Origin: Thermoplasmata archaeon
GTDB taxonomy: Archaea; Thermoplasmatota; Thermoplasmata; Lutacidiplasmatales; UBA184
DNA length: 17,280 nucleotides
Reading direction: 5' to 3'
Assembly (NCBI GenBank): GCA_021798415.1
Contig: JAJZGO010000026.1
Location: 1-17,280, forward strand
The position numbers and the translations under genes were made by a program. Of this stretch, positions 15,736 through 17,280 are shown piece after piece. The number at the start of each line of letters is the position of its first letter. Position 1 is the stretch's first letter. The notes under the pieces were generated by a model. It made no database searches. It was not told where the DNA came from and saw nothing but the letters and a program-made list of their open reading frames with translations.

Positions 15736-17280
15736 ATGGCCGCGAACGGCGCGAAGTCCGACTACGACGTCCTCGTCGTCGGCGCGGGCGTCGGGGGCAT
15801 GGAGTCCGCGCTCACGCTCGGCGACATGGGGTTCAAGGTCCTCGTCGTAGAGAAGGAACCGAGCGTCGGCGGACGCATGATCCTGCTCAGCAAGGTCTTC
15901 CCGACGCTCGACTGCGCCAGCTGCATCTCTACGCCGAAGATGGCCGCGGTCAACAACCACCCCAACGTGCGCACGCTCGTCTACTCCGAGGTCGACGACA
16001 TCACGCCGGACGGCGACGGAGCGTTCAAGGTCCGCCTCACCCGCAAGCCCACGTTCGTCGACGCGGCCAAGTGCACCGGGTGCGCCCTGTGCGAGCCCGC
16101 GTGCACGGTCGCAGTCCCCGACGAGTTCAATTACGACCTCGCGGGGCGACGCGCGGCGCACATCGCCTTCCCGCAGGCGGTTCCGAAGAAGGCCATCATC
16201 ACCCGGGAGGGTACCTCGCCCTGCTCGTTCTCGTGTCCGGCGGGAGTGAAGCCCCACGGGTACATCTCCCTCGTCCGCTCCGGCCAGTACGACAAGGCGT
16301 TCCGGCAGCACCTGGACGATGCCCCCCTCGTCGGCGTCCTCAGCCGCGCGTGCTACGCACCGTGCGAGGACCAGTGCTCCCGCGCGGAGCTCGAGGGTAC
16401 CGTTCCGATCCGGGGGATCAAGCGGTTCATGGCCGACCGGTACTACGCCGCTCACCCGGCGCCCGAGTACGGGCCGCCGACCGAACGCCGCGGCCAGAGC
16501 GTCGCGGTCGTCGGCTCCGGGCCCGCCGGCCTCGCCGCTGCGTTCGTCCTCGGCCGGATCGGTTACGACGTTACGGTCTTCGAGGCCGACCGGGAACCGG
16601 GCGGGATCATGCGTTGGGGGATCCCTTCGTACCGCCTCCCGAAGGACGTCCTCGCGAGGGACCTCGCGAACATCACCGCGCTCGGGGTCCGCATCGAGAC
16701 CGGTCACCCGGTGACCTCGCTCAAGGCGCTGCGCGAATCCGGATTCGATGCGGTCTTTGTCGCGGCCGGCGACCGGGGCGGTCGCAAACTTTCGGTGCCG
16801 GGCGAGGAGCTCCCCGGTGTCGTCGATTCGATGGAGTTCCTCCACCGGGTCAACGACGGCCAAGCTCCCGACCTGGCGGGCAAAGCCGTCGTGGTCATCG
16901 GAGGCGGGAACGTCGCGATCGACTCCGCGCGCAGCGCGCTCCGCCTCGGAGCCCGATCGGTGCACCTCTACTGCCTCGAGTCGCGGGCCGAGATGCCGGC
17001 CCATCCCTGGGAGGTCCAGGAGGCCGAGGACGAAGGAGTGGTCATCACGAACTCCTGGGGAGTCGGCCAGGTCTTCGGCTACGACCACCGGGTCTCGGGG
17101 GTCGAGCTCGTTCGGTGCACGTCGGTCTTCGATGCGGAGCACCGGTTCCGGCCCACGCTCGACCCGACCGTCCGAACGACGGTCCCCGGCGAGGTGCTGA
17201 TCACCGCGATCGGGCTCGCGCCCAACACCCAGGCCTTCGCCACGGAGCTCGCGCTCCGGCGGAACGGGACGATCGAGGTC
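15736..17280 (+). CDS. hdrA: HdrA-like protein fused to a GltD-type NAD(P)H:FAD module, 3' end cut by window
   Basis: 515 residues are visible and the frame is open at the window edge. Residues 10-155 are HdrA-like: VVGAGVGGMESALTLGDMGF (14-33) binds FAD, followed by EPSVGGRM, TLDCASCISTPKM (C60, C63), a 4Fe-4S motif KCTGCALCEPAC (C113, C116, C119, C123) and VPDEFNYDL. From about 160 a glutamate-synthase-small-subunit module begins: CSFSCPAG (C163, C167), SRACYAPCEDQC (C206, C210, C214), a second FAD site VAVVGSGPAGLAAA (256-269), GGIMRWGIPSYRLPKDVL, and the NAD(P)H site VVVIGGGNVAIDSA (385-398). GGAGG precedes the ATG, 5 nt away. The fused NAD(P)H site suggests electrons enter or leave via NAD(P)H, possibly with flavin-based bifurcation; HdrB/HdrC partners, if any, lie beyond the window. 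Confidence 0.9.
   Translation, partial: MAANGAKSDYDVLVVGAGVGGMESALTLGDMGFKVLVVEKEPSVGGRMILLSKVFPTLDCASCISTPKMAAVNNHPNVRTLVYSEVDDITPDGDGAFKVRLTRKPTFVDAAKCTGCALCEPACTVAVPDEFNYDLAGRRAAHIAFPQAVPKKAIITREGTSPCSFSCPAGVKPHGYISLVRSGQYDKAFRQHLDDAPLVGVLSRACYAPCEDQCSRAELEGTVPIRGIKRFMADRYYAAHPAPEYGPPTERRGQSVAVVGSGPAGLAAAFVLGRIGYDVTVFEADREPGGIMRWGIPSYRLPKDVLARDLANITALGVRIETGHPVTSLKALRESGFDAVFVAAGDRGGRKLSVPGEELPGVVDSMEFLHRVNDGQAPDLAGKAVVVIGGGNVAIDSARSALRLGARSVHLYCLESRAEMPAHPWEVQEAEDEGVVITNSWGVGQVFGYDHRVSGVELVRCTSVFDAEHRFRPTLDPTVRTTVPGEVLITAIGLAPNTQAFATELALRRNGTIEV

Overview
The window is GC-rich chromosomal DNA from an archaeon. The strongest evidence is its early aromatic pathway: 2-amino-3,7-dideoxyheptulosonate synthase (AroA'), 3-dehydroquinate synthase II (AroB') and a GHMP-type shikimate kinase are the archaeal replacements for the bacterial enzymes. 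TATA-like A/T islands, apparently leaderless or short-leader first genes, frequent GTG starts and good Shine-Dalgarno sites only inside operons agree with this. A glyoxylate shunt in a very GC-rich archaeon with HdrA and TusA genes would fit a Thermoplasmatota-like lineage or a haloarchaeon-unrelated soil archaeon, but the lineage is inference.

Layout. (1) 1-3774, minus strand: an operon transcribed as AroA' - AroB' - AroD/AroE fusion - shikimate kinase (cut by the window edge), with 4-nt GTGA overlaps or a 13-nt overlap between genes. Together they take precursors to shikimate 3-phosphate. (2) 3973-4713, minus: a haem-oxygenase-fold PqqC/CADD-like oxidase. It diverges from (3) 4801-7299, plus: a class III (CaiB/BaiF) CoA-transferase and an acyl-CoA dehydrogenase, abutting, so probably one pathway that activates and then oxidises or reduces an organic acid. 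(4) 7345-10325, minus: malate synthase then isocitrate lyase, overlapping by ATGA, a complete glyoxylate bypass operon converging on (3). (5) 10326-11013: about 690 bases without a supported conventional gene, holding the malate synthase promoter and a clear TATA box for (6) 11014-13236, plus: a large polytopic membrane protein ending in cysteine-rich Fe-S motifs of NosR/NapH type. (7) 13281-14579, minus: a DUF1015 protein. (8) 14580-15055: a divergent intergenic region rich in inverted repeats. (9) 15056-end, plus: tusA, an MvhD-like gene, and an HdrA-GltD fusion gene that runs off the window.

The most unusual part is region (9) with its upstream region. A TusA sulfur carrier, an MvhD-family protein that has lost its usual N-terminal cysteines but gained a CxxC, and an HdrA fused to a glutamate-synthase-small-subunit-type NAD(P)H module are translationally linked. 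This looks like an electron-transfer or sulfur-handling complex in which the hydrogenase input of methanogen Mvh-Hdr is replaced by NAD(P)H. Two perfect 7-4-7 palindromes and a 13-bp inverted repeat lie upstream. The membrane Fe-S protein in region (6) could be a membrane partner, but nothing in the sequence proves this.
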